NCBI GenBank assembly: GCA_964562685.1
Contig: CAZLUP010000001.1
Span: 139,708 to 203,707 of the forward strand
DNA length: 64,000 bases
Reading direction: 5' to 3'
Origin: Stanieria sp964562685
GTDB lineage: Bacteria > Cyanobacteriota > Cyanobacteriia > Cyanobacteriales > Xenococcaceae
Numbering within the stretch: position 1 is the stretch's first letter; each line of letters starts with the position of its first letter. A model generated the notes under the pieces. The model was not told the DNA's origin and did no database searches. It worked only from the letters and a program-made list of their open reading frames with translations. Positions 50,480 through 59,681 of the stretch are shown one piece after another. Made by a program: the position numbers and the translations under genes.

Positions 50480-50875
50480 ATGAAAAAAGTAATGTTTGTT
50501 TGCAAAAGAAACTCCTGTCGTTCCCAAATGGCAGAAGGTTTTGCCAAAACATTAGGAGAAGGCAAAATTGAGGTAACATCTTCTGGTTTGGAAGCTAGTC
50601 GAGTACATCCTACCGCTATTGAGGTGATGTCAGAAGTTGGCATTGATATCAGTAACCAAACTTCAGATCCTTTGAGTAATTTTAATGCCGATGATTACGA
50701 TGCGGTCATTTCTATGTGTGGTTGTGGGGTTAATTTACCGACTGAATGGGTGACTCAAGAAGTCTTTGAAGATTGGGAATTGGATGATCCTGATGGACAA
50801 CCAATAGAAACTTTTCATCGTGTCAGAGATGAAATCAAAAAGCGAGTAGCAAAATTAATCGACCAACTTAACTGA
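50480..50875 (+). CDS. arsC: Arsenate reductase, glutathione/glutaredoxin-linked cyanobacterial type
   Basis: 131 residues. P-loop MFVCKRNSCRSQMAEGFAK with catalytic Cys8, and the second redox pair Cys-Gly-Cys in SMCGCGVNLP near 80-82, exactly as in Synechocystis ArsC, plus WELDDPDGQPIETFHRVRDEI. It reduces arsenate to arsenite for export by Acr3. AGGAGG precedes the ATG. It is the last gene of the island; the 254-base spacer to NurA holds no other gene. Confidence 0.93.
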   Translation: MKKVMFVCKRNSCRSQMAEGFAKTLGEGKIEVTSSGLEASRVHPTAIEVMSEVGIDISNQTSDPLSNFNADDYDAVISMCGCGVNLPTEWVTQEVFEDWELDDPDGQPIETFHRVRDEIKKRVAKLIDQLN

Positions 50876-51129
50876 TATCAAGTTCGCTTGAACAGTTAGA
50901 GGCGATAATGTGGGAATTCTTCTCAAGGCATTGGTAGATACACCCTCTCTTGAGAACATCAAGAGTGCATTTGTTAACAAACATTAATGTTTATTAACGA
51001 AAAAGTATCGGTAGGTTTTCAACAGATGTTTAATGCTTTTTATTTGACTAAATATTTAACAATGATTGCACGAAAATCAAAGCTCTATTGTATATTTGAA
51101 AAGAAAATCCTGCCGAGCATAAATTTAGT

Positions 51130-52326
51130 ATGCTTGACTTAAACAAGCTAGCTGGACAAATTCCAGGTATTAGTCAGCATTTACATCAAGAAACTATCGC
51201 CTCTCGCCAGAGACTTGAATTGGCTGAGAAATTAACTCAGCAAGCGTGGAGTCAACAAGCAGCATTAATTGAGAAATCAGAACTGTGGCGCGATCGCTTG
51301 ATTTTTGCAGTTGCTACTCCTGTCGAATCTCTTGATACTACAATTGACATTCAAGTAGCACCTTACAGCCACAGTGTTTTTGCTACCGATGGTTCTCAAA
51401 TTGCCCCTTCTCACCACGAAATTGCTTACTGTTATCTGATCAATGTCGGGCGGATCATGTTGCATTATGGGCAAAGTTTACATCCGTTGTTAGATAGTTT
51501 GCCTGAAGTATTTTATAAACAAGAAGACCTTTATATTCCCAAAGAATGGGGTATTCGTCTCGAAGAATGGATGAGTCATCGTCGTACTGTTTCAGAAGCG
51601 CAAATGCTAGCTGAGATGGCTTGTAAATGGGTTTTACCACCAGGCGCACATCCAGATATTCCTAATTTGGCAATGGTAGATGGTTCTTTGATCTACTGGT
51701 TTTTGGATGGTTTACCAGTAGAAGCTAGGGAACAAATTTTGCCTCCGATCTTATCTGCTTGGGAACAGTTAAAAGAAACTCAAATACCGTTAATGGGTTA
51801 TGTTAGTTCTTCTCGAAGTACCGAAGCTTTGAACTTTCTTCGCTTACACACTTGTATCCACGAACATCCTAATTGTTATGCCAATTGTAGTGATTTAGTT
51901 GATAAATATCCTTGTCAAAAAGTTGAGCCTCTCCGAGATGCTACTTTTTGGGCAAATCGCTTGCAACCTGGGCAAAGAAGCCCCCTTTATCGCAGTTCTT
52001 TACGTATTTTAGAACTATACGATGAATCCCAACGAGTTTACTTTTGTTACGTTCATGTTGGCACAGAAATTGCTCGGATAGAAGTACCTGCTTGGGTAGC
52101 AGAAGATTCAGCCTTATTCGACCGCTCCCTTAGTATCATGCTGGCACAAGTTCATAAAGGTTATGGTTATCCCGTCGCTTTAGCCGAAGCACACAATCAA
52201 GCTGTCGTCAGAGGAAGCGATCGCGCACGTTTTTTTGCTCTCCTTGAACAACAAATGATTCGTGCAGGGATTAGAAATGTTGGGACATCTTCTAAAGAAA
52301 CTCGTAAGCGAGGTAGTATTGCTTAA
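51130..52326 (+). CDS. nurA: NurA-family 5'-3' nuclease
   Basis: 398 residues. The NurA core is seen in VFATDGSQIAPSHHEIAYCY (first catalytic Asp) and NLAMVDGSLIYWFLDGLP (second acid), with a C-terminal VHKGYGYPVALAEAHNQAVV. In archaea NurA works with HerA and Mre11-Rad50 to resect DNA ends; cyanobacterial homologues are common but little studied. sbcD lies 11 kb upstream and herA is not in the window. Confidence 0.85.
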   Translation: MLDLNKLAGQIPGISQHLHQETIASRQRLELAEKLTQQAWSQQAALIEKSELWRDRLIFAVATPVESLDTTIDIQVAPYSHSVFATDGSQIAPSHHEIAYCYLINVGRIMLHYGQSLHPLLDSLPEVFYKQEDLYIPKEWGIRLEEWMSHRRTVSEAQMLAEMACKWVLPPGAHPDIPNLAMVDGSLIYWFLDGLPVEAREQILPPILSAWEQLKETQIPLMGYVSSSRSTEALNFLRLHTCIHEHPNCYANCSDLVDKYPCQKVEPLRDATFWANRLQPGQRSPLYRSSLRILELYDESQRVYFCYVHVGTEIARIEVPAWVAEDSALFDRSLSIMLAQVHKGYGYPVALAEAHNQAVVRGSDRARFFALLEQQMIRAGIRNVGTSSKETRKRGSIA

Positions 52327-52331
52327 AATTA

Positions 52332-52365
52332 GTCAACTGGTAACTTAACTAGTAACTGATGCTCA
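52332..52365. repeat. Degenerate heptanucleotide repeat
   Basis: Degenerate copies of TAACTGG/TAACTAG between convergent nurA and the RelA/SpoT gene. Confidence 0.45.
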
Positions 52366-52397
52366 CCATTTTTTGACCTTTAGATTATTAGCTAAAA

Positions 52398-54638
52398 TTA
52401 ATTCTCTGTATGATTAACACGACGAATATTGAGAATATCGCTCATTTTCTTAATTCGGTTCAGCAAATACTCAAATTGATTGCGATCGCGTATATCAATG
52501 CTAAGAGAAATTATAGCAGGTTGATTGGGGCTAGTTTTAACTCCTGCATTGCGAACATTCACATTTTGGTCGCTGACTTTTGCCAAGATATCTTTGAGAA
52601 CTCCCACTCGGTCAATTGCTTCAATTTGAATGTCTACAGGATAAGTTAATGGTCTACCTTGTTCATCAATGCGATTCCAACTAACAGGAACTAAACGTTC
52701 TCCTGGAATATTATCAACATTGTGGCAACCTTGACGATGAATCGAAATGCCACGGGAACTACGAGTCACCACTCCAATAATCGATTCTCCTGGTAAAGGC
52801 TTACAACAACCAGCCAAATGATAAAGTAAACCTTCAACTCCAGCAATAGGAGATTTACTACCAGTAGATTTAGATATTTCATGGACAGAGGGAGAAGGTA
52901 AAGGTTCTAATTTGGGTAAAACTTCTTCTACTGGTTGCTGTTCTTTAACTACATCTCGCAGTCGATTAACTACCTGATTTAAAGTAATTTCTCCATATCC
53001 TAAAGCTGCTAATAAATCTTCTACTGTTTGGTAATTACAACGTTGTGCTGTAATTTGCATTCGTTCCGATTTGAGTAAAGCATCCAAACCACTTTTACCT
53101 AGTTCTTTTTCTAATAGTCCTCGACCACGCAGGAGATTTTCATCTCTGTGAGAGCGTTTGTACCATTGACGAATCCGATTGCGAGCGGTTGGAGTAACAA
53201 CAAAATTGAGCCAATCTAAACTAGGATGACTATTTTTCTGGGTAATAATTTCTACGATATCTCCGTTTTGTAAGGAACGGTCTAAAACTGACCAACGACC
53301 GTTAACCCTTGCTCCTTTCATGTGATTTCCTACTTCCGTGTGGATGCGATAGGCAAAATCTACAGGTGTTGAACCATGAGCTAAAGCAATGACATCACCA
53401 TCGGGTGTAAAAACATAGACATCATCTTCAAACAGATTATCTTTAAGACTATCGATGTATTCTTGAGCGTCTTTAAGGTCGTTCTGCCACTCTAGTAACT
53501 GTCTTAACCAGGTAAATTTTTCGTCATCGGAACTAAGTCTGGTATTACTAGAACCAGTTTCTTTATATTTCCAGTGGGCTGCAATCCCGTATTCCGCGAT
53601 ATGATGCATCTCTAGAGTGCGGATTTGGATTTCTAAAGGACGACCATTAAGACCAACTACCGTTGTATGAAGAGATTGATAGCGGTTGGGTTTAGGCAGT
53701 CCAATATAATCTTTAAAACGTCCTGGGATCGGTTTAAAAGCGTCGTGAACTACCGCTAATGAACGGTAACATTCTTCATTAGTTTCCACAATGATTCTGA
53801 CCGCAGCAATATCAAAAATTTCGTGAAATTCTTTTTGCTGTCGCTGCATTTTTTGATAGATACCGTAGAGATGTTTTGGTCTGCCTTTGAGTTCAAAAAC
53901 ATTAACTCCTAATTTTTCTAGACGCGAGCGAATGATCTCAGTTACTTTATCGATTCTGGTTTCTCGGTCAGTTCTTCTTTCAGCAACTAAAGCTTGTATT
54001 TCTCTATAAGCTTCTGGTTCTAGATATTTAAAGCTTAAATCTTCTAATTCCCACTTAAATCTCCCAATCCCTAAACGATTCGCCAAAGGAGCAAAAATTT
54101 CTCTAGTTTCTAAAGCAATTCGTTGCTGTTTTTCTGGCTTAAGATGTTCTAAGGTTCGCATATTGTGCAAACGATCCGCCAGTTTAACTACAATGACACG
54201 GATATCCTTTGCCATTGATAAAAACATCCGACGAAAATTTTCAGCTTGACGCTCGGTTTTACTAGAGAAGTTAAACTTTGATAATTTGGTGACTCCTTCA
54301 ACTAACTGACGCACATCGGTCCCAAATCTTTCTTCGATTTCTTCTGGGGTAACCTCTGTATCCTCAACTACATCGTGCAGAAACCCCGCAGCAATAGTAA
54401 CACTATCTCCTCCCAAATCTCGTAAAAGTCCAGCCACTGCCACAGGGTGGGCAATGTAAGGTTCTCCTGACTTACGATATTGACCTTCGTGTAATTGATA
54501 GGCAAAATTGAATGCGCTACAGATTAAATTGGTGTGTTCGTCAGAGTTCTGAGACTGATTTTCGATTAAACAATCTTGTAACCAGTGTGGTAGTTCGAGT
54601 TGATAAGTTGGTTGTTCGGCAAGGGTGATGGCGGTCAT
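52398..54638 (-). CDS. spoT: Bifunctional (p)ppGpp synthetase/hydrolase (RelA/SpoT homologue)
   Basis: 746 residues. HD hydrolase domain with AHPVAVAGLLRDLG, GFLHDVVEDT and VKLADRLHNMRTL; synthetase domain with FKDYIGLPKPNRYQSLHTTV and HHIAEYGIAAHWKYK; TGS domain (VYVFTPDGDVIALAHGSTPVDFAY); a conserved zinc-finger/helical region with GCCKPLPGESIIG; C-terminal ACT (IEAIDRVGVLKDILAKV). It makes and degrades the stringent-response alarmone. The hydrolase HD motif is intact, so it should be bifunctional. Confidence 0.96.
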   Translation of the reverse strand: MTAITLAEQPTYQLELPHWLQDCLIENQSQNSDEHTNLICSAFNFAYQLHEGQYRKSGEPYIAHPVAVAGLLRDLGGDSVTIAAGFLHDVVEDTEVTPEEIEERFGTDVRQLVEGVTKLSKFNFSSKTERQAENFRRMFLSMAKDIRVIVVKLADRLHNMRTLEHLKPEKQQRIALETREIFAPLANRLGIGRFKWELEDLSFKYLEPEAYREIQALVAERRTDRETRIDKVTEIIRSRLEKLGVNVFELKGRPKHLYGIYQKMQRQQKEFHEIFDIAAVRIIVETNEECYRSLAVVHDAFKPIPGRFKDYIGLPKPNRYQSLHTTVVGLNGRPLEIQIRTLEMHHIAEYGIAAHWKYKETGSSNTRLSSDDEKFTWLRQLLEWQNDLKDAQEYIDSLKDNLFEDDVYVFTPDGDVIALAHGSTPVDFAYRIHTEVGNHMKGARVNGRWSVLDRSLQNGDIVEIITQKNSHPSLDWLNFVVTPTARNRIRQWYKRSHRDENLLRGRGLLEKELGKSGLDALLKSERMQITAQRCNYQTVEDLLAALGYGEITLNQVVNRLRDVVKEQQPVEEVLPKLEPLPSPSVHEISKSTGSKSPIAGVEGLLYHLAGCCKPLPGESIIGVVTRSSRGISIHRQGCHNVDNIPGERLVPVSWNRIDEQGRPLTYPVDIQIEAIDRVGVLKDILAKVSDQNVNVRNAGVKTSPNQPAIISLSIDIRDRNQFEYLLNRIKKMSDILNIRRVNHTEN

Positions 54639-54925
54639 GGTTCGGCTGGTTGATAAAGTTCAGGGAGGGAAGAATTAGTAGCAATCGTCCGATGATTTTA
54701 TAGATTGTATCTACTTCTTAGGCTCTAACTGATGAAGTAAATTTTAAATCTAAATTAATTAATTCAATTGGAGTTGATTGTGAATGGTAATTCTCCGATT
54801 GTTTTTTTATTTGAGTTTTTATTACTATTGAAAAATAGGAGCTTTAAAAAAAAAACTAAGCCTTGACCAGTTTCTACCTAAAAAATCAAGGTTAATTAAT
54901 AAAATTTTATCTTATCTAAAAAAAT

Positions 54926-55300
54926 ATGTTACCTGCGTCACATAGTCAAGCATATCAAGAATTTTTAGTATTAATGCAAAAGTTTCAGATTTATTTCGAT
55001 AATCTCGATACAGAAATTGAAACTTTGACTATGACTCAACAGTTTTGTACTTTACAAGAAGTATTTAGTCAACAAATTTTGACATTAACTCAAGATGATT
55101 TAGATGGTTCACTGACGCAAGTAAAATCACTTTATACGGAAATTTATCGCGAATTTAAATTATTGACTACGGATTTGCTATTTTTACGTACCTCTCGTCA
55201 AACGGTTACCAAACAGGAAAAGTTAACTTCAATTCGCGATCGCCTTACTAGGTTAATTGCTTATACTGAAGCAGTCTTAGTCAAAAGCGTAACCAAATAA
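54926..55300 (+). CDS. PatD-like small helical protein
   Basis: 124 residues, all helical: YQEFLVLMQKFQIYF, a central QVKSLYTEIYREFKLLTTDLLFLRTSRQTVT and final RDRLTRLIAYTEAVLVKS. The central EI-x-R/KQLRLL-x-x-D-x-x-FL-x-x-xRQ pattern resembles the PatD family, which limits heterocyst number in Anabaena but occurs in non-heterocystous strains too. Identification is by memory of the pattern and moderate. Confidence 0.5.
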   Translation: MLPASHSQAYQEFLVLMQKFQIYFDNLDTEIETLTMTQQFCTLQEVFSQQILTLTQDDLDGSLTQVKSLYTEIYREFKLLTTDLLFLRTSRQTVTKQEKLTSIRDRLTRLIAYTEAVLVKSVTK

Positions 55301-55317
55301 CCAGTCGCGATCGCCTT

Positions 55318-55394
55318 ATTCAGTTACCAGTTACCAGTGACCAGTTTTTTTTTTATTTATTCCCTATTCCCCATCTCCCCATTCCCCATTCCCT
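55318..55394. repeat. Heptanucleotide repeats (CAGTTAC and CCCATTC types)
   Basis: CAGTTAC in tandem (55320-55343) followed after a T run by TTCCCTA/TTCCCCA copies up to the end of purM. Both belong to the short tandem repeats typical of cyanobacteria. Confidence 0.65.
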
Positions 55395-56415
55395 AATTAA
55401 TAATCAATTCCCCGTTTCCTGCAACTACTTGACCAATTTGATAACTATTAATTCCTTGACTAATAAACCAATCTAAAGTTGATTGAGCTTGTTGAGGCGG
55501 GACAATAACCACAAAACCAATACCCAGATTAAAAGTATCTAACATTGCTGCTTGTGAGACATTGCCAGCCTCTGCTAACCATTGAAAAATTGGCGGAATG
55601 TCCCAACTTGCCAAATTAATTGCGATCGCTTGATTGTGATTCAAACACCGAGGCAAATTTTCAGGTAAACCGCCTCCAGTAATATGTGCCATGCCATGAA
55701 TTTCTATACCTGAGTTTAATGCTGCTAAAACTGGTTGAACATAGATGCGGGTTGGTGTTAGTAAAACTTCTCCCAAACTATGAGGGGCTAAGATTGCTGG
55801 TGAATCAGACCATTTTAAGCCATTAGTTTCAACAATTTTTCTTGCCAAACTAAAGCCATTACTATGAACCCCAGAACTTGCTAAACCAATTGCAACATCT
55901 CCTATCTGTACTTGCGAACCATCTAGCAGTTTACTTTTTTCCACTACACCGACACAAAAACCTGCCAGATCATATTCTCCCAATTGATAGAAACCAGGCA
56001 TTTCGGCAGTTTCTCCGCCCAATAAAGCACATCCACTAATCCGACAGCCTTCGGCAATACCCTGAACTACTTCTGCTAGTTGTTGGGGATTTAATTTACC
56101 AGTAGCCAAATAATCTAGAAAAAATAGTGGTTCAGCCCCAGAAGTCAGAATATCATTGACACACATTGCGACTAAATCGATCCCAACACTGGTATGATGA
56201 TTTACCTCTTGGGCAATTTTGAGTTTTGTTCCTACTCCATCCGTACCAGAAACTAACACTGGTTCTCGATAACCGACTGGTAACTGAAAATATCCTCCAA
56301 AACCACCTAATCCTCCAATCACTTCAGGACGATAAGTGCTTTGTACATCTTGACGAATTTGTTCAACGAAAGTTCTTCCTGCTTCGATATTGACACCAGC
56401 GTCTTTGTAGTCCAT
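55393..56415 (-). CDS. purM: Phosphoribosylformylglycinamidine cyclo-ligase (AIR synthase)
   Basis: 340 residues: MDYKDAGVNIEAGRTFVEQI, then GGFGGYFQL, SGTDGVGTKLKIA, IDLVAMCVNDILTSGAEPLFFLDY, ALLGGETAEMPGFY, ASSGVHSNGFSLARKI and HITGGGLPENLPR. It makes aminoimidazole ribotide in purine synthesis with ATP. Complete by length and motifs. Confidence 0.96.
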   Translation of the reverse strand: MDYKDAGVNIEAGRTFVEQIRQDVQSTYRPEVIGGLGGFGGYFQLPVGYREPVLVSGTDGVGTKLKIAQEVNHHTSVGIDLVAMCVNDILTSGAEPLFFLDYLATGKLNPQQLAEVVQGIAEGCRISGCALLGGETAEMPGFYQLGEYDLAGFCVGVVEKSKLLDGSQVQIGDVAIGLASSGVHSNGFSLARKIVETNGLKWSDSPAILAPHSLGEVLLTPTRIYVQPVLAALNSGIEIHGMAHITGGGLPENLPRCLNHNQAIAINLASWDIPPIFQWLAEAGNVSQAAMLDTFNLGIGFVVIVPPQQAQSTLDWFISQGINSYQIGQVVAGNGELIIN

Positions 56416-56787
56416 CTGTAATCCTGCTTAAACAATAGTAACTGTACAAAACACTATCTCTGTTAACTAGTAACGGAGTTTTGTTTCATATTATCGCGTC
56501 TTAATCATGCTTAATGGCTAGATTTTGCCAAATTATCGAGTTTTTTACCAGTATAAGTCTTAGATAAATCAAGAGTATTTATACTTATGTTACCTCAAAC
56601 GATTAATTAAAAATTTAGTTCTATTAATTAATAAATGATTTATTATTCTGAGCTAATTATCGGTAATTTTACAATTCATTGATAGCTTAAGTCGCGATAA
56701 AAGTATTACAAGTACTTTTGTGAGGAGTCAAATCGGTTGATTTGATTGATTCTCAGTCAATTTAACTGTTGATTTGTAGATTGTTTT
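56416..56787. other. Spacer between purM and rlpA
   Basis: AT-rich, no credible frame. A GGTTGATTTGATTGATTC region before rlpA has repeated TTGATT. Presumed promoters of both divergent genes; nothing more specific is seen. Confidence 0.35.
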
Positions 56788-57381
56788 ATGATAAAAAAAA
56801 ATTCACTTGGCTTAATTACTACCCTAGTTGCTCTAGGAAGTACCTCTTTGTTTAACTATTTTACACCTAGAGCTACCGCAGCTAATTTAAGAAAGAGCTT
56901 GAATACTAAACAAAATATTTCTCCAGCAATTGTCGATAGAAAATTATCATCTCATCTTAAATTTCGCTCTAATAAAAATCTTTTTAAACCAAATAATAAA
57001 CCTAAATTTTCTAAAAACATCTTTTCTTTTACCAATAAAACTAATTTGAATTTGCCCAAAGCTAGTTCAACTATTCAAATTGCTCAAGCCGTTGCTAGTG
57101 GCGAAGCTTCTTGGTACGGTCCTGGGTTTAATGGTCGAACTACTGCAAACGGAGAGGTTTTTAATCAAAATGAACTAACGGCTGCTCATCCTAATTTACC
57201 TTTTGGCACTAAGGTCAAAGTAACCAACATGAACAATGGTCGTTCCGTCGTAGTACGAATTAACGATCGCGGTCCCTATGCAGGAGGAAGAATCATTGAT
57301 CTTTCCGCAGCAGCAGCTAGAATCTTGGGGGTTATTACTAGCGGAGTTGCACCAGTACAGTTAGAAATTTTAGGACGTTAA
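56788..57381 (+). CDS. rlpA: RlpA-type septal lytic transglycosylase
   Basis: 197 residues. Signal peptide (LGLITTLVALGSTSLFNYF), a long Lys/Asn-rich linker (about 35-95), then the double-psi beta-barrel from ASGEASWYGPGFNGRTTANGE to PVQLEILGR with the catalytic Asp in VRINDRGPYAGGRIIDLS. RlpA cleaves naked glycan strands at the septum. It lacks the SPOR domain of proteobacterial RlpA, as is common in cyanobacteria. Confidence 0.88.
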   Translation: MIKKNSLGLITTLVALGSTSLFNYFTPRATAANLRKSLNTKQNISPAIVDRKLSSHLKFRSNKNLFKPNNKPKFSKNIFSFTNKTNLNLPKASSTIQIAQAVASGEASWYGPGFNGRTTANGEVFNQNELTAAHPNLPFGTKVKVTNMNNGRSVVVRINDRGPYAGGRIIDLSAAAARILGVITSGVAPVQLEILGR

Positions 57382-57389
57382 TTGTACGC

Positions 57390-57442
57390 CCTGTCGACAG
57401 TCCTTTAAACTGTTAATTGTTAACTGTTGACTGTTGACTGTA
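57390..57442. repeat. Heptanucleotide repeat (TTGACTG type) before panC-cmk
   Basis: Copies of TTAACTG/TTGACTG run up to the start of the next gene and blur its start codon. Confidence 0.55.
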
Positions 57443-57448
57443 AAAAAA

Positions 57449-59002
57449 GTGCTTCTGTTTGAACAAATTACCGAGTTACGTTCTTATTTAACATCCAAAC
57501 GGTTTAAATCAAAAATTGGTTTAGTACCAACGATGGGTGCTTTACATTCCGGTCATGTTAGTTTGATTCAAGCAGCGATCGCTCAAAACGATACTGTAGT
57601 TGTTAGTATTTTTGTTAATCCACTTCAATTTGCCCCAACCGAAGATTTACAAAAATATCCCCGCCAGCTACAACAGGATTTGCAACTATGCGAACAATTA
57701 GGAGTTGAAGTAGTCTTTACTCCAACTATTGAGGAAATGGGCATTACTGGAGATACTGATTCTCAGTCAGTAACTACTACTGTTGTCCCTCCAGTAACAA
57801 TGACTTCGGGATTATGTGGAAGATTTCGCCCTGGGCATTTTATTGGCGTAGCGACAATTGTTACGAAACTTTTCCAGATTGTGCAACCTCATCGCGCTTA
57901 TTTCGGGGAAAAAGATGCACAACAGTTAGCAATTATTCGGCGTGTGGTAGCTGATTTAAATCTTCCTGTTGAAATTATTGGTTGTCCAATTGTTAGAGAA
58001 AAATCGGGTTTAGCTTTAAGTTCTCGCAATCAATATTTATCTGCGACAGAAAAGCAACAAGCACCAGCTATCTATCGCAGTTTACAACAAGCAGCTTTAG
58101 CTTTTCAACAAGGAGAAGACCGAGTTGATGCTTTAATCGATTTAGTTAAACAAGAATTAGCTGTTGTACCCACAATTAAAATTCAATACGTGGAATTAGT
58201 CGATCCCCAAACTCTTAAACCCTTAGATCGATTAAAAGATAAAGGATTGTTAGCAGTTGCGGTTTATTTAGGTTCTACTCGTTTAATTGATAATATTGTG
58301 CTATTTAAACGTCAACCAATTATTGCGATCGATGGTCCTGCTGGGGCTGGGAAATCTACTGTTACCCGTCGGGTAGCACAGCAATTAGGTTTATTGTATC
58401 TCGATACAGGGGCGATGTATCGGGCGGTCACTTGGTTAGTGATGCAAGCCAATATAGCTATTGAGGATCAAGCAAAAATTGCCGATCTCATTCAATATAT
58501 TCAATTAGATTTGATTCCTGCTGATTCTCCCGAACTTCCTACTCAAGTATTGATTAATGGTCAAGATGTTACTCAAGCAATTCGTACTCCAGAAGTAACT
58601 GCTCAAGTTTCTGCGATCGCAGCCCAACCAGCAGTACGACAAGAGTTAGTCAGATTACAAAAAGATTTTGGAGCTAGAGGAGGATTAATTGCGGAAGGAA
58701 GAGATATTGGGACTAATGTTTTTCCTGATGCCGAATTAAAGATTTTTTTAACAGCTACCGTTGCAGAAAGATCCAGAAGAAGAGCGCAAGACTTAAAAAA
58801 ATTAGGACATCAACCAGTCGAGATTGAACAATTAGCCCAAGAAATTCAAAAAAGAGACGAACAAGATAGTAATAGAGCGATCGCGCCTTTGCAAAAAGCT
58901 AACGATGCGATTGAAATAATTACTGATGGCTTAACTATTGAACAAGTTACTCAGAAAATTATCGATCTTTATTTGCCAATCAAGGAGAAAAGGGGACAAT
59001 GA
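57449..59002 (+). CDS. panC-cmk: Bifunctional pantothenate synthetase / cytidylate kinase
   Basis: 517 residues. Residues 1-285 are PanC (GLVPTMGALHSGH, FVNPLQFAPTED, FRPGHFIGVATIVTKLF, YFGEKDAQQLAII), joining pantoate and beta-alanine. From about 290 CMK begins (IIAIDGPAGAGKSTVTRRVA, LDTGAMYRAVTWL, AEGRDIGTNVFP, RRRAQDL), phosphorylating CMP/dCMP. The fusion is typical of cyanobacteria. The start is uncertain: GTG 57449 gives the usual short N-terminus; TTG 57434 lies in the repeat. Confidence 0.93.
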   Translation: MLLFEQITELRSYLTSKRFKSKIGLVPTMGALHSGHVSLIQAAIAQNDTVVVSIFVNPLQFAPTEDLQKYPRQLQQDLQLCEQLGVEVVFTPTIEEMGITGDTDSQSVTTTVVPPVTMTSGLCGRFRPGHFIGVATIVTKLFQIVQPHRAYFGEKDAQQLAIIRRVVADLNLPVEIIGCPIVREKSGLALSSRNQYLSATEKQQAPAIYRSLQQAALAFQQGEDRVDALIDLVKQELAVVPTIKIQYVELVDPQTLKPLDRLKDKGLLAVAVYLGSTRLIDNIVLFKRQPIIAIDGPAGAGKSTVTRRVAQQLGLLYLDTGAMYRAVTWLVMQANIAIEDQAKIADLIQYIQLDLIPADSPELPTQVLINGQDVTQAIRTPEVTAQVSAIAAQPAVRQELVRLQKDFGARGGLIAEGRDIGTNVFPDAELKIFLTATVAERSRRRAQDLKKLGHQPVEIEQLAQEIQKRDEQDSNRAIAPLQKANDAIEIITDGLTIEQVTQKIIDLYLPIKEKRGQ

Positions 59003-59015
59003 AGGATGAGGTCAG

Positions 59016-59050
59016 ATAACTGGTAACTGGTAACTGGTAACTGGTAACTG
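59016..59050. repeat. Heptanucleotide repeat (GGTAACT type)
   Basis: Five near-perfect tandem copies of TAACTGG between panC-cmk and the convergent DUF2470 gene. Confidence 0.7.
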
Positions 59051-59058
59051 AATTAAAA

Positions 59059-59343
59059 TTATCCTTGCATTTTTCTGGCTTGCTTAACCATTTCAATTAG
59101 AGTATGGTGAGCATCTTCAGCATCCTTTAAAGCACGTTCAAACTCAATCCGAACAGGAACAGTTTCTCCTGCAATGGTGGCAGCTAAATTCATTCCCGAC
59201 GACTCGATAGAGATCATTTTAGCCGTTTCCGTTTCAGGAGCATTACCAAAAGCTTTGGCATATAAAACTATAGCATCCGCGTGGTCTTCGTTCATGTGTC
59301 GACAAATGCGATCGCTAATAGCAGGAGTAATTGCTTCAGACAT
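59059..59343 (-). CDS. DUF2470-domain protein
   Basis: 94 residues: ISDRICRHMNEDHADAIVLYAKAFG, MISIESSGMNLAA, VRIEFERALKDAEDAHHTLIEMVKQAR. This is the stand-alone DUF2470 fold, related to the C-terminal domain of heme-utilisation and flavin-reductase-like proteins (HugZ, and chloroplast glutamyl-tRNA reductase binding protein). It may bind a haem or an enzyme of tetrapyrrole synthesis (inference). Confidence 0.82.
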   Translation of the reverse strand: MSEAITPAISDRICRHMNEDHADAIVLYAKAFGNAPETETAKMISIESSGMNLAATIAGETVPVRIEFERALKDAEDAHHTLIEMVKQARKMQG

Positions 59344-59388
59344 TTCGCTTTTCTAGTTATTTTTGATAATTAATTTCTGATTTTATAG

Positions 59389-59481
59389 CTATTTAATATC
59401 AACATAAGTAGTTCGCCAACTATCTACATGAACAAGTGCGATCGCACTTACATCTTCTAAATCAGCTTCTCTAAAAATCAT
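59389..59481 (-). pseudogene. 5' remnant of a GNAT acetyltransferase gene
   Basis: A 30-codon frame reads MIFREADLEDVSAIALVHV followed by DSWRTTY, the conserved N-terminus of a GNAT N-acetyltransferase, then stops. No rest of the domain follows in any frame. The gene was probably truncated by deletion. It accounts for part of the gene-free stretch 59344-59681. Confidence 0.5.
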
Positions 59482-59600
59482 TAGTTGAATTTTATGATAA
59501 CAAGCGAGAAAATTCTCACTACAGAAAAGTTGAGGTTAAAATAAAATGAGAGTTAGATTTTGAGCCTTGCTAAGGGTCAAAAGCAGCTATGGAGAAGTTT

Positions 59601-59638
59601 TTTGGTGATTTCAACACTATTTTTTTACTTTCACCAAA
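59601..59638. terminator. Hairpin between the GNAT remnant and the small membrane protein
   Basis: TTTGGTGA (59601-59608) pairs with TCACCAAA (59631-59638) across a T-rich loop. It could terminate minus-strand transcripts of the downstream small gene. Confidence 0.4.
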
Positions 59639-59681
59639 TTAACTCAACCCATCCATTGGTAACTTAGCTAGAGATTATCGA

